Shown: piece after piece, positions 52,174 through 61,095 of the stretch
How positions within the stretch are numbered: the first letter of the stretch is position 1
Layout of the letters: the number at the start of each line of letters is the position of its first letter
Origin: JBNJGB01 sp051747385
GTDB taxonomy: Bacteria > Myxococcota_A > UBA9042 > PHBI01 > JACKFB01
Assembly: GCA_051747385.1 (NCBI GenBank)
Contig: JBNJGB010000020.1
Span: 54,773 to 118,772, forward strand
DNA length: 64,000 nucleotides
Direction: 5' to 3'
Made by a program: the position numbers and the translations under genes
The notes under the pieces: generated by a model
What the model was told of the DNA's origin: nothing
Database searches by the model: none
Seen by the model: the letters and a program-made list of their open reading frames with translations, nothing else

Positions 52174-52968
52174 ATGTCGACCGCCAGACGCATCGCGCTG
52201 CTCGCCGCCGTGCCCGCCCTCGCCACGCTGCCCCTCGGCTGCCCCCTCCTGGAGGGGGTGGACGGCAGCATCCTGGGGACCGTCGCCCCGGAGGTCTCCT
52301 CCTCCGAGCCGGAGCTGAGGACGGCGCCGGCGCTCGCCGACCTGGGCGCGTACTACTGTCCGCAACTCCTCGACAGCCCCGCCGCCCGGTTCACCTGCTC
52401 GGCGGCCCTGGGCGAGCCTCCGCCGGCCGAGGACCTGGTCTTCGAGTTCGGCGTGGCGCTCACCATGCAGAACCCCAACGACGTCCCCATCCCGGCGCTG
52501 GACGTCCTGCTGGGCCTCACGCTGTTCGACGGGCAGGACGCCGAGTCCCTGGGCGCCATCTGCGTCAGCACCTGCGGCGAGGACGACCCCGAGTGCGACG
52601 GCTCGCCGCGCCCGGGCGCCTGCGAGACCAGCCAGACCGACGTCGCCAGCCTGGACGACTTCGCGGATCGCCTGCCCGGGCTCGTCGCCGATCTGGCCGG
52701 GGGCCAGGCCATCGACGAGCTACGCGACTCCACCATCGCGGCCGGCGGCGACCTCACCATGGACCTGACCTTCGAGCTGGGCGTGGACCAGGCCCTGTCG
52801 GTCTTCCGCAAGACCGCCCAGACCTGGGTGGAGGACTTCGTGGCCGGGCGCGACGCCGCCCTGGCGGTGCCCGTCACCGGCGAGGGCAGCGTCTTCTTCG
52901 ACGTCCCCAGCCTGGGACAGATCGCCGTGGGCTACGGCCCGATCTCCGGCACCTGGAACCTGCAGTAG
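52174..52968 (+). CDS. Lipoprotein of unknown function
   Basis: 264 aa, CAGGAGG upstream of ATG. Signal MSTARRIALLAAVPALATLPLGC with lipobox LPLGC (Cys at 23). The mature part has about six Cys residues, including AYYCPQL, FTCSAAL and a cluster CVSTCGEDDPEC. A C-terminal domain beginning LTMDLTFELG and ending SGTWNLQ has the alternating hydrophobic pattern of a beta-sandwich. The phrase FGVALTMQNPNDVPIPALDV recalls LEA/WHy-type domains (a fold that follows LTMQNPN-like motifs), but I would not assign the family on this alone. The stop is 4 bp from the converging gene's stop. Function unknown. Confidence 0.7.
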   Translation: MSTARRIALLAAVPALATLPLGCPLLEGVDGSILGTVAPEVSSSEPELRTAPALADLGAYYCPQLLDSPAARFTCSAALGEPPPAEDLVFEFGVALTMQNPNDVPIPALDVLLGLTLFDGQDAESLGAICVSTCGEDDPECDGSPRPGACETSQTDVASLDDFADRLPGLVADLAGGQAIDELRDSTIAAGGDLTMDLTFELGVDQALSVFRKTAQTWVEDFVAGRDAALAVPVTGEGSVFFDVPSLGQIAVGYGPISGTWNLQ

Positions 52969-52972
52969 CGGG

Positions 52973-55900
52973 CTACGGCGCCGGGCAGACGGCGTTGTCG
53001 GCGCCGGGCGTGCCGAGCTGCGATCCGTCCCCGTAGGGAGCCTCCGACGCGCACCACGAGCCGGGGAGGTCGTTTTCGACCTCGTCCTCCAGGTCCGAGG
53101 AGAGCTGCATCGAGACGCCCTCGGCGCCGGGCCAGTCCGCCGCCCAGGCCACCTCGTCCACGACCACCTCGCCGCAGGAGAGCACGAGCTCGTCGAACAC
53201 GTTCCCCAGGGTGAGGTCGGCCCACACGTAGCCGGGCTCGACGCCACCCAGGTCCGCCGGGGTCCCGCTCGCCGCCAGCACGAGGCGGCCGCCGGCCTCC
53301 ACGGCCACGGGGAGCGGCCCCTCGATGGCGTGCGACTCCCCGTCCAGGTCGTGGACCAGGCAGCCCCGCAGGTCCAGCAGCCCGTCCGTCGTGTTGAGGA
53401 CCTCCACCCACTCCCCGGCGTCCGGCGCCGGGAGGAGGCTGTCCCGCATGACCTCCGTGACGACGATCTCCCCGGCCGCCGCCGGCCCCGGCACCGGATC
53501 CACGCACGCCCCGTCGGCGCAGCCGCCCCACGAGGCGCAGTCGAAGGTGTCCGCGGGATAGTCGCAGGTCGGCTCCCCGCCCTCCTCCGCGGGCGGCGTG
53601 CAGACTCCGTCGCCCGTGCCGATGGTGAGCAGGTCCCCGTCGCACGCCAGATCCGGCGGCGCGGTACACGGGTTCGGGATGCAGGCCGTGGGGCTGACCT
53701 CCAGGGCGCCGGCCTGGTCGTCCGCGTACCCGTTGGCCGATCCGTCGAGGTCGCACACGGTCCACGTCGCCCCGTCGTCCGCGCTGAAGCGCGCGACGAG
53801 CCGCATGGAGCCCACCTCGTCGGGCGTGACGGCGCCGACCCAGCGGTCCACGTCGCCGGCCGCCGAGTCATCCACCCAGGCGTCGTCGGGCGCGGCGTCG
53901 GACCACTCGAACCCGGAGTCGGGCTCGGAGGGATCGGCGCCCGCCGACCCCCACGCCACCTGGGCGCGGAGGCCCGGGGCCATGTCGGTGCCGTCCGTCG
54001 CGTCCGTCGTCCAGCCGTCGCGGACGAGACCGGCCACCTCCACGTCCGTCGCGGCGTCGACGGTCACGCTCGCCGGGCCCTCGAGCCAGCACGCGTCGAC
54101 CCCGGCGTCGAGCGGCGGGCAGACCGGGTTCTCCGCCCCGGGGGTGCCGACGGCGCCGTCCCCGTCGTGGGCGCACCATGCCTCCGGCGCGTCGTTCGTG
54201 GTCGTGTCGGTGCGGGGGGCCGACAGGGCCATCGCGGCCCCCACCTCGACCGGCCAGCCCTCCGCCACGTCCCAGCCGACCGCGTCCACCAGGTCGCCTT
54301 CGCAGACCAGGTGGACGACGTCCGCCGCGTTGTCGAAGGCCACGCCGGAGCCGTACACGAGGTCGGGGGTCGCCCCCTCGGGCTCCTCGGTCCGCGCCAG
54401 GACCACGCGGGCGCCGGGCTCGACGAAGGTGGCGGCGGGGTTGTCGTGGTGGATGGTCCAGGCCTCCGCGCCGCTGGCCAGCAGGCATCCCGACAGGTCG
54501 AGCGTGGAGTCGGTCACATTGGCCAGCTCCACCCACTCCGCGAGCTCGCCGGCGGCCGGCGCGACGAGGATCTCGCTGATGACCATCTCGCTCCCCGCCG
54601 GCGCGACGGGCAGCCCGACACACGCCCCCTCCTCGCACGTCCCGCCGAGGACGCCGCAGTCCTCGAGGGGCTCCTCGGTCCACTGGCAGACGGCCGCCCC
54701 GCCCTCCACGGAGCACGTGGCCGGGAGCGCGCGGGAGACCACCATGTCGCCGTCACACCCGGGCCCCGGGTCGGCCTCGCACGGCGAGGGGTGGCAGGGG
54801 CTGCCCACCGACGTGAGACCCACGACCTCCGGCGGGTCCTCGGGGCTCCCGGCCCCGTCCAGGCCGCACAGTCGCCAGGTGTGCCCGAAGTCGACGCTGA
54901 CCCGGAAGAGGACCTCGTATCCGCCGGGGGCCGGCGCCGTGAGGGCCCCGAGCCAGGCGTCCTCCGCCGGGGGAGCCGAGGCCTCCTCCGAGTCCCAGAG
55001 CGAATCCGGCTCCGCGTCGGTCCAGGTGAACGCGCCTCCTCCAGGCCGGTGGCCGAGCTGGACGCGCACGGCGGGGTCGGCGTCGGTGCCGGTGGTGCCG
55101 TCCGTCACGCCCTGCTCCTCGAGGCGCGCCTCGAAGGACACCTGCGTCCCGGCGGGCGCCTCCACGGCGGCCGGCGGAAGGATCCTGCAGGCGTCCACGC
55201 CCTCCTCGTCGCCCGGACAGGCGGTGTTCTCCTCCCCCGGCGTCCCCAGGTCCCCGAAGCCGAAGGGCTCGCTCCCCGTGCACCACACGGAGGCCGAGTC
55301 GTTGGTCTCCGCGTCGCGCTCGTACGGGCTGAGCGAGAGGCTGGCTCCCGCCACGACGGGCCAGGTGTCTCCCTCGTATCCGACGGAGTCCACCCCCACG
55401 TCCCCGCACGTGACCGTCACCGGCGCGCCCGCCTCCGCGAACGCCAGGTCGTCGCCGTAGGCGTAGTCGACTTCCACGCCGCCGTTCAGGGGCTTGGAGG
55501 CCGAGCGCCCCAGGACCGCGTAGCCCCCGGCGCCCACGACGACGGGCGACGTGACCTCGTGGTCCTCCGCGCCGTAGCCCAGCACGCAGCCGGCCAGGTC
55601 CAGGGGCTCCGCTCCCGGGTTGTGGACCTCGAACCACTGCCCCGACATCCCGAAGCCCGCCTTGGGCAGGACCATGATCTCCGTCACGACCACGTCGCCG
55701 TGCTCCGCGGGCGCCGGCGCCGATCCGCCGCACGTGGCGTCCGGCCGGCACACCTGTCCCGCCGCGGCGCAGTCCTCGGCGGTGACCGGGTACGCGCACG
55801 TGGCCTCGCCGACCTCCACCTCGCAGGTGCCCTCGTCGTCGAACGTGAGCACGCGCACGCCGTCGGAGGCACACCGGGGGACCGGCGGGGTGTCGCAGAG

Positions 55901-57397
55901 CACGCCGTCGCAGGGGTTCGGGAGCACGGTCACGGCCACGGACTGCTCGGGCTGATAGCCGTCGGCGGAGCCCTCGCCGCGATCGCACGTCGTCCAGGTG
56001 GCCCCGCCGTCCAGGCTGACGCGAGCCGCCGCGTCGAAGGTCCCCACCTCCGGGAGCGTCGAGGCCCCGGCCCAGGCGTCCACGCCGCCCTCGTCCGACC
56101 AGCCCTCGGCGGGCGCCGCCGCGTCCCACTGCCAGGTCTCGTCCGGCGTGGACCCGTCCGGCCCCGCGCCCACCTGCACGAGCAGGCCGGCGGCGAGGTC
56201 CACGCCGGCGGTGGCGTCCGTGAGGCCGGCCTCCTCCACCTCCACCGTGATGGGGGCGGACAGCCCGGCGAAGACCTCGAGCGAGGGCGCCGAGACGACC
56301 CGGCACAGGTCCACCTCCACGTCCGGGACCGGGCAGGCGGGGTTCGCGTCCCCGGGCGTGCCGAGGTCGCCGTCGCCGTAGGGCGCCTCGGCGCCACACC
56401 AGGCCTCCGGGGCGTCGTTCGCCTCGGCGTCCGCGCCCGCGTCCAGCGCCATGGCCACCCCGGCGGCCACGGGCCATCCGTCGGCGTCCCAGGCTACGGA
56501 GTCCACCACGCTCCCGTCGCACTCCAGGACGACCTCGTCGGCCACGTTGTCCAGGAGCATGCCGCCGTGGGCGAGATCCACGGGCGCGCCGCCGTTCGCC
56601 TCCGGGTCGTCGGAGAAGCCGAGCACGAGGTGTCCGCCGGCCGGCGCCACGAGGTCGCCCTCCTCCCCGAGGACGACCTCGTCGGTGCCCTCGTCGCGCA
56701 GGGTGCAGCCCACCAGCGAGAGGTCCGCCTCGCCCGGGTTGTGGAGCTCGATCCACTCGCCCGCCGGGTCCTCGGCCGCGGCCGGGTTGATCATCAGCTC
56801 GGTCACCACGACCTGCCCGGGCGCGGGCCGGCTCAGATCGGGCCCCGCCTCGCAGGCCGAGGTGCAGGCGTCGGTGTCGTCCAGGTCTCCGTCGTCGCAG
56901 GCCTCCCCGCTGTCCTTCACCCCGTCTCCGCACCCCGGGAGGGTGCAGTCGGTCCGGCAGGCGTCGGGAGCCGTGTCCGAGTTGTCGTCCCCCTCGTCGC
57001 ACTGCTCGTCGCCTTCGACGTCGCCGTCGCCGCACTCGGGCGTCGCGTCCGGCTCCACGTCCGGGGCGTCCGTGGTCTCGGGAGCGTCCGGCCCTGCGTC
57101 GGCGTCGCCGCCCGGGACGTCCGGCGCCGCGTCCTCCACCTCGCCGCCCCCGTCATCGGGCGTGTCCGCGTCGTCCACCTCGTCCGGAGGCACGTCGCCC
57201 GGGCCGCCGTCGTCCGGCGGAAGGTCTGGAGCCACGTCCGCGCCCTCGTCCGGCGACACGTCCGGGGACACGTCCCCGCCCACGGCCTCGGCGCCGTCCG
57301 GAGAGGCGTCGGCCGGAGCGTCGCCGCCGCCGTCTCCCCCGCAGGCGGGGATCAGGAGCAGGACCGAGGCCATGCTCGTCAGGGCGAGGCGGCGCAT
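52973..57397 (-). CDS. 1474-aa lipoprotein with four lamin-tail domain repeats
   Basis: ATG 57397 with GGAGGAG 6-12 bases upstream; the longer open frame upstream belongs to a different gene. Lipoprotein signal MRRLALTSMASVLLLIPAC, then an Asp/Pro/Gly-rich linker (about 20-125) and a six-Cys unit (GCGDGVKDSGEACDDGD). Then come four lamin-tail (LTD) domains starting near residues 197, 566, 936 and 1309 (for example VVVTELMINP, GEWIELHNPG; VVVTEIMVLP, GQWFEVHNPG). The 370-residue spacing is very regular. Each of the first three repeats also has a Cys-containing linker and a beta-sandwich-like domain (WRLCGLDGAG, WTTCDRGEG, WTVCDLDGS); the last ends after its LTD. LTDs occur in secreted bacterial proteins, often beside nucleases, but no nuclease is here. 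Likely a surface-binding fibre. Confidence 0.82.
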   Translation of the reverse strand: MRRLALTSMASVLLLIPACGGDGGGDAPADASPDGAEAVGGDVSPDVSPDEGADVAPDLPPDDGGPGDVPPDEVDDADTPDDGGGEVEDAAPDVPGGDADAGPDAPETTDAPDVEPDATPECGDGDVEGDEQCDEGDDNSDTAPDACRTDCTLPGCGDGVKDSGEACDDGDLDDTDACTSACEAGPDLSRPAPGQVVVTELMINPAAAEDPAGEWIELHNPGEADLSLVGCTLRDEGTDEVVLGEEGDLVAPAGGHLVLGFSDDPEANGGAPVDLAHGGMLLDNVADEVVLECDGSVVDSVAWDADGWPVAAGVAMALDAGADAEANDAPEAWCGAEAPYGDGDLGTPGDANPACPVPDVEVDLCRVVSAPSLEVFAGLSAPITVEVEEAGLTDATAGVDLAAGLLVQVGAGPDGSTPDETWQWDAAAPAEGWSDEGGVDAWAGASTLPEVGTFDAAARVSLDGGATWTTCDRGEGSADGYQPEQSVAVTVLPNPCDGVLCDTPPVPRCASDGVRVLTFDDEGTCEVEVGEATCAYPVTAEDCAAAGQVCRPDATCGGSAPAPAEHGDVVVTEIMVLPKAGFGMSGQWFEVHNPGAEPLDLAGCVLGYGAEDHEVTSPVVVGAGGYAVLGRSASKPLNGGVEVDYAYGDDLAFAEAGAPVTVTCGDVGVDSVGYEGDTWPVVAGASLSLSPYERDAETNDSASVWCTGSEPFGFGDLGTPGEENTACPGDEEGVDACRILPPAAVEAPAGTQVSFEARLEEQGVTDGTTGTDADPAVRVQLGHRPGGGAFTWTDAEPDSLWDSEEASAPPAEDAWLGALTAPAPGGYEVLFRVSVDFGHTWRLCGLDGAGSPEDPPEVVGLTSVGSPCHPSPCEADPGPGCDGDMVVSRALPATCSVEGGAAVCQWTEEPLEDCGVLGGTCEEGACVGLPVAPAGSEMVISEILVAPAAGELAEWVELANVTDSTLDLSGCLLASGAEAWTIHHDNPAATFVEPGARVVLARTEEPEGATPDLVYGSGVAFDNAADVVHLVCEGDLVDAVGWDVAEGWPVEVGAAMALSAPRTDTTTNDAPEAWCAHDGDGAVGTPGAENPVCPPLDAGVDACWLEGPASVTVDAATDVEVAGLVRDGWTTDATDGTDMAPGLRAQVAWGSAGADPSEPDSGFEWSDAAPDDAWVDDSAAGDVDRWVGAVTPDEVGSMRLVARFSADDGATWTVCDLDGSANGYADDQAGALEVSPTACIPNPCTAPPDLACDGDLLTIGTGDGVCTPPAEEGGEPTCDYPADTFDCASWGGCADGACVDPVPGPAAAGEIVVTEVMRDSLLPAPDAGEWVEVLNTTDGLLDLRGCLVHDLDGESHAIEGPLPVAVEAGGRLVLAASGTPADLGGVEPGYVWADLTLGNVFDELVLSCGEVVVDEVAWAADWPGAEGVSMQLSSDLEDEVENDLPGSWCASEAPYGDGSQLGTPGADNAVCPAP

Positions 57398-57425
57398 GCA
57401 TCTCCTCCGTGGGCCGGACCCGGGG

Positions 57426-57455
57426 ACGATAGACGGGCGGCGCCCACGACGGCAA
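57426..57455 (-). promoter_or_regulatory. Predicted internal promoter of the four-LTD lipoprotein gene
   Basis: On the minus strand, TTGCCG (57455-57450), 18 bp, TATCGT (57431-57426), with a leader of about 22 bases carrying GGAGGAG. Spacer dyad GGGCG-G-CGCCC (57435-57445). It would let this gene be expressed apart from the PHP gene upstream. Confidence 0.4.
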
Positions 57456-57495
57456 GCCGCACGGCCGGGCGCCCGATCGCCGCCGGAGTTCGTCG

Positions 57496-60400
57496 TTACT
57501 CGCCCATGGAGGCGACGGCCATGCTCATCTGCGGAGCGCCCGTGGTGCAGGCCTGATCGATGTCGTAGCCGCAGATCCCGCCCTCCAGGCAGACCTGGTC
57601 GCCGGGGCAGCCCTCGTCTCCCTCGCAGGGCCTGGGGCAGAACGGGGGAAGCTCGCCGCCCGCCGGCGCCCACGTGCCGTCCCCGTCCGCGTCGAGGAGG
57701 ACGGCGTTGGACACGGCCATGGGGAAGACCGGGTAGAAGTCCGGCACCACCGGGTCCACCGAGAAAAAGGTCTGGAACTCGGGGATGGCGCTGAAGGCGA
57801 GAGTCATGGTCCGCTCGAGCTGGAGCTCCCCGAAGGGGACGTCCTTGTAGATGGGCTTCAGGAGGTTGCGCTCCTCCGTGCCCATGGCCACGACCGCCAC
57901 GAAGCCGTCCCGGTCGGGCGCGGTCAGCTCGATGGGCTCGTCCCAGTCCACGATGGGCTCCGGGCCGTGTCCCAGGTTGATGGCCTCCACGAGGCGGCCG
58001 GAGACGTAGACCTCGATGCGGTCCACGCCGAACCACGAGGCGGTCTGCACGCGCAGGTCCAGGGTGAACGGCTCGCCCGGCGTCACCCGCGTGGCCTCTC
58101 CCGGCCCGGCGCCGTTCACGGACACGTCGATGACCGGGCCGTAGGTCGGCAGGGCGTGGCCCTCGGCCATGTTCCGGGCCACCGCGGCCACGTCGATGTC
58201 CTGGGGCCCGTCGGCGTCGCTCCGCACCAGCGTCCGGGGCGTGCCCGGCTCCAGCTTGGAGCCGTGGGAGTCGCTCGCCCCCGTGACGGTGACGTGGAAG
58301 CCGGCGTCCAGCCACTTCATCCAGTCGTCGACGACGCCGGGCTTGCCCACGCACGGCGCGTGGGCCACTGACGGATCGGACAGATCCGCCTCCGCCGGAT
58401 CGCAGGCCGCGGCGTCCGCGGTCGGGTCCGGCGTGTGATTCCAGATGGCCTCCTGCTCCTCCGGCGTCCGGATGAGGATCCGGCGGGCCATGCGGTACGA
58501 CAGCGCCCGGCGGAACCGCATGGTGCAGTCGAAGAAGCGCTCGTCCGGCTCGCACTCCGCCAGGCTGCCGTCCGCCCCCGTCAGCTCCGGGCAGGCGGCC
58601 TCCAGGCCGGCGACGTCGCCCTCCTCCACCGCGTCCATGCGGCGCATGCACCGGTCGAAGACGACCACGTCCTCGTTCGTGGGCATCCGAATCAGATCGA
58701 AGCGCTTGGAGTTGAAGACCTCCATGGCGTCGAAGTCGCAGGTGGACGTGCCCAGCAGCGGGTTGTTGCCCTCCAGCTCCAGGAGGGTCCCGTGGGGGTC
58801 CAGGAAGGCCTCCAGGTCCACCTTCGGGCGGTCCAGGTTCTTCCGCGTCAGGGTGAAGGGATCCACGCCGAGCTGCGAGATGTAGCCGAAAAAGCCGTCC
58901 CGCGGGTGGGTGATGATCTTCACGCCGGACGCCCCCGGCGCGAGGGCCGCGTCCAGCGCCGCCATGAGCCCCGGCCCGTCCTGACAGCTCCAGTCCGGCG
59001 CCCCGTGGTCGGGGATGTCCAGGAAGTCGTACTTCAGCGGGAAGGCGATGAAGTGCCCCATCTCGTAGGTGCTCATCTCCACGCCGATGCCCGTCTTGAT
59101 GGTGTCCCGGAGGCCCATCACGTTCACCGTCGGCGACAGGTCCGTGACGATGTCGTGGTCCGTGGCGATGGCCAGGTCCAGCCCCTCGCTCACCAGCGTC
59201 CCGACGCGGGCGCCGAGCTTCACGCCGGAGTCGTGGCTCGGCTCCTGGTGCATGTGGAAGTCGCCGGCGATCCAGCCGTCCGTGTCCACCTCCCGCACCA
59301 CCTGGAAGTGGGCGTCGGCGTGCCCGCCCTCGCCCACCTCGATGTCCCGCGTGTCCACGGAGAACTCGGGACCGCGGCTGGCGAACACGCGGTACCGTCC
59401 CGGCTCGATCTCCGTGACGCCCTCGCCCTCCACGACGTGGACGACGTGGCGGATGCCGTTCCACTTCCGGCTCTCGCCCATGTAGGGCTTCCGGAGGCCG
59501 TCGTCCTCGGCCAGCGAGCCGTCTTCGAGGATGGGCACCAGCGTCAGCTTGGCCGGCACGCGCCTGCCCTGCTGGTCCGTGATCCGATAGCTCAGCCGGG
59601 CCGGCTTCGGGAGGACGGGCGTGTAGCGCGTGGTCTCGCCCTCCTCGATGGTGAGGCGCACCACCTCCGAGGTCACCGCGAGATCCTCGTCGGTCGCGAC
59701 GGCGAGATAGGTCCCCGGCGGCATGGTCGCCCGGAAGTCGCCGTCCTCGACCGGGTCCATGCCCACGTCCGCGTCGGCCACGTTCAGCAGGCCCGGCCGC
59801 CCGATGGCCCGGTAGTTGGCGTCGGCCACCTCGTGGACGGAGGCGAAGTCGCGGGTCGGGTCCGGGTCGCGGAACAGGTGGACGTGGGCGTTCTTCGACG
59901 CCTGGCGCTGCGCGTTCAGGACCACGCCCTCGATGGTCCCCACGGGGGTCCCGCGGACCTCGAAGACCACGTCGGCGATGGAGGCGATGTCGCCGCGCCC
60001 GACGACGAAGTACCGCTCGAACTCCCAGGAGGAGTACGCGTCGCAGGTCTCGTCATCGTCCTCCCCGGTGGAGCAGTTGACCGCCGAGGTGGCGAAGGCG
60101 GTGGTCGACGACGTGATGATGGGCACCAGGACCTTCGGATCCGGCTCGCCCGGCGGGTTCGCGGTGAAGAAGCCGTAGGACACGTTCCCGCTCGCCGCCG
60201 CCATGTAGTCCAGCGGCACCGGGTGGGTGAAGGTGTCCTGGCCCTGGAAGAGCCGATCGAAGATGAGGCGCGACTCGTCGAAGCCCATCTCGGGCGCGAA
60301 GAGGTTGTTCTGGCCGCCGAAGAACACGAAGTCGCCGGCCACGACGCCGGGCCGCTTGCCGTCCTGCTTGTTGCCCAGCAGCCCCCGGAAGACCGGGGCG

Positions 60401-61095
60401 GCCTCCTCGAAGTGATCCATGGGGAGCGGCTCGTCGGGGGCGCACTCGCACACCGGGCAGCCCACGGCGTCGAAGCGCAGGCCGCCGGGGCAATCCAGGT
60501 CGCAGGCGAAGTCCTCGTCGCAGGTGGTCGGCGAGTCCGTGCGGACCGCGCGCGTGACCATGCGGACGTAGGGCTTGCCGGGCTCGAGGATGTAGTCCGT
60601 CTCGAGCCGCATGTGGAGCTTCACGCCGGTGAACAGGTCCAGCAGCGCCTCGGCGCGGAAGACCTCCAGCGCGTCCATGATGAACGTGCCCTCGCCCTCC
60701 ACGCGCACGACGGCCGCCTCGCCGTCGGAGCCGTCCGAGACGATGTGGACCTCGCCCTCCTCGGGGCGCGCCGTCAGCAGGTTGGCGAAGGGGAAGACCT
60801 CCGCCAGGGTGTCCATCCCGGCGCCGTTCCTGAACCGCGCGTCGGTGCGGTTCAGGTCGGCGTCCACGAGGGTGCCGCCGAACACGCCCGGCCCAGGCGA
60901 GGCCTCCACGTCGAGGATGGCCAGCCGAATCCGGTCGTTTTCGAGGATGAAGTCGCCCACCCGCGCCGCGGCGACGTCGCCCCCGATGAGCTCGTCGGGC
61001 GAGGACGCCCGGTAGGCCCGCAGGGTCGTCTCGTCGGCGTCGCAGCCGGTGAGCGCGAAGGTCGCCGCGAGGGCGAGGAGCAGGGGTCGTTTCAT
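57496..61095 (-). CDS. PHP-domain (CehA/McbA-like) lipoprotein metallohydrolase
   Basis: 1199 aa from ATG 61095. Signal MKRPLLLALAATFALTGC (Cys at 18). The N-terminal half (about 20-600) is beta-rich with carboxypeptidase-regulatory-like segments (GTIEGVVLNAQRQASKNAHVH) and a small Cys-rich insert (CPGGLRFDAVGCPVCECAPD, about 200-220). The PHP metal centre is complete: DFHMH (H614, H616), ATDHD (H647), ITHPRDGFFGY and ASDSHG (near 944). PHP proteins cut phosphate esters with two or three metals; the CehA/McbA branch includes carbaryl hydrolase. The C-terminus has DADGDGT and a CPRPCEGDEGCPGDQVC unit. The ATG overlaps the porin stop by 4 bp, so the two are coupled. The substrate is not predictable, but an extracellular phosphoester or carbamate is reasonable. 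Confidence 0.82.
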   Translation of the reverse strand: MKRPLLLALAATFALTGCDADETTLRAYRASSPDELIGGDVAAARVGDFILENDRIRLAILDVEASPGPGVFGGTLVDADLNRTDARFRNGAGMDTLAEVFPFANLLTARPEEGEVHIVSDGSDGEAAVVRVEGEGTFIMDALEVFRAEALLDLFTGVKLHMRLETDYILEPGKPYVRMVTRAVRTDSPTTCDEDFACDLDCPGGLRFDAVGCPVCECAPDEPLPMDHFEEAAPVFRGLLGNKQDGKRPGVVAGDFVFFGGQNNLFAPEMGFDESRLIFDRLFQGQDTFTHPVPLDYMAAASGNVSYGFFTANPPGEPDPKVLVPIITSSTTAFATSAVNCSTGEDDDETCDAYSSWEFERYFVVGRGDIASIADVVFEVRGTPVGTIEGVVLNAQRQASKNAHVHLFRDPDPTRDFASVHEVADANYRAIGRPGLLNVADADVGMDPVEDGDFRATMPPGTYLAVATDEDLAVTSEVVRLTIEEGETTRYTPVLPKPARLSYRITDQQGRRVPAKLTLVPILEDGSLAEDDGLRKPYMGESRKWNGIRHVVHVVEGEGVTEIEPGRYRVFASRGPEFSVDTRDIEVGEGGHADAHFQVVREVDTDGWIAGDFHMHQEPSHDSGVKLGARVGTLVSEGLDLAIATDHDIVTDLSPTVNVMGLRDTIKTGIGVEMSTYEMGHFIAFPLKYDFLDIPDHGAPDWSCQDGPGLMAALDAALAPGASGVKIITHPRDGFFGYISQLGVDPFTLTRKNLDRPKVDLEAFLDPHGTLLELEGNNPLLGTSTCDFDAMEVFNSKRFDLIRMPTNEDVVVFDRCMRRMDAVEEGDVAGLEAACPELTGADGSLAECEPDERFFDCTMRFRRALSYRMARRILIRTPEEQEAIWNHTPDPTADAAACDPAEADLSDPSVAHAPCVGKPGVVDDWMKWLDAGFHVTVTGASDSHGSKLEPGTPRTLVRSDADGPQDIDVAAVARNMAEGHALPTYGPVIDVSVNGAGPGEATRVTPGEPFTLDLRVQTASWFGVDRIEVYVSGRLVEAINLGHGPEPIVDWDEPIELTAPDRDGFVAVVAMGTEERNLLKPIYKDVPFGELQLERTMTLAFSAIPEFQTFFSVDPVVPDFYPVFPMAVSNAVLLDADGDGTWAPAGGELPPFCPRPCEGDEGCPGDQVCLEGGICGYDIDQACTTGAPQMSMAVASMGE

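Noticed and set aside
52973..59464. Extension of the four-LTD protein to 2163 residues
   Set aside because: The extra N-terminus is antisense-free but overlaps the PHP gene in another frame. The lipoprotein signal and Shine-Dalgarno at 57397 mark the true start.
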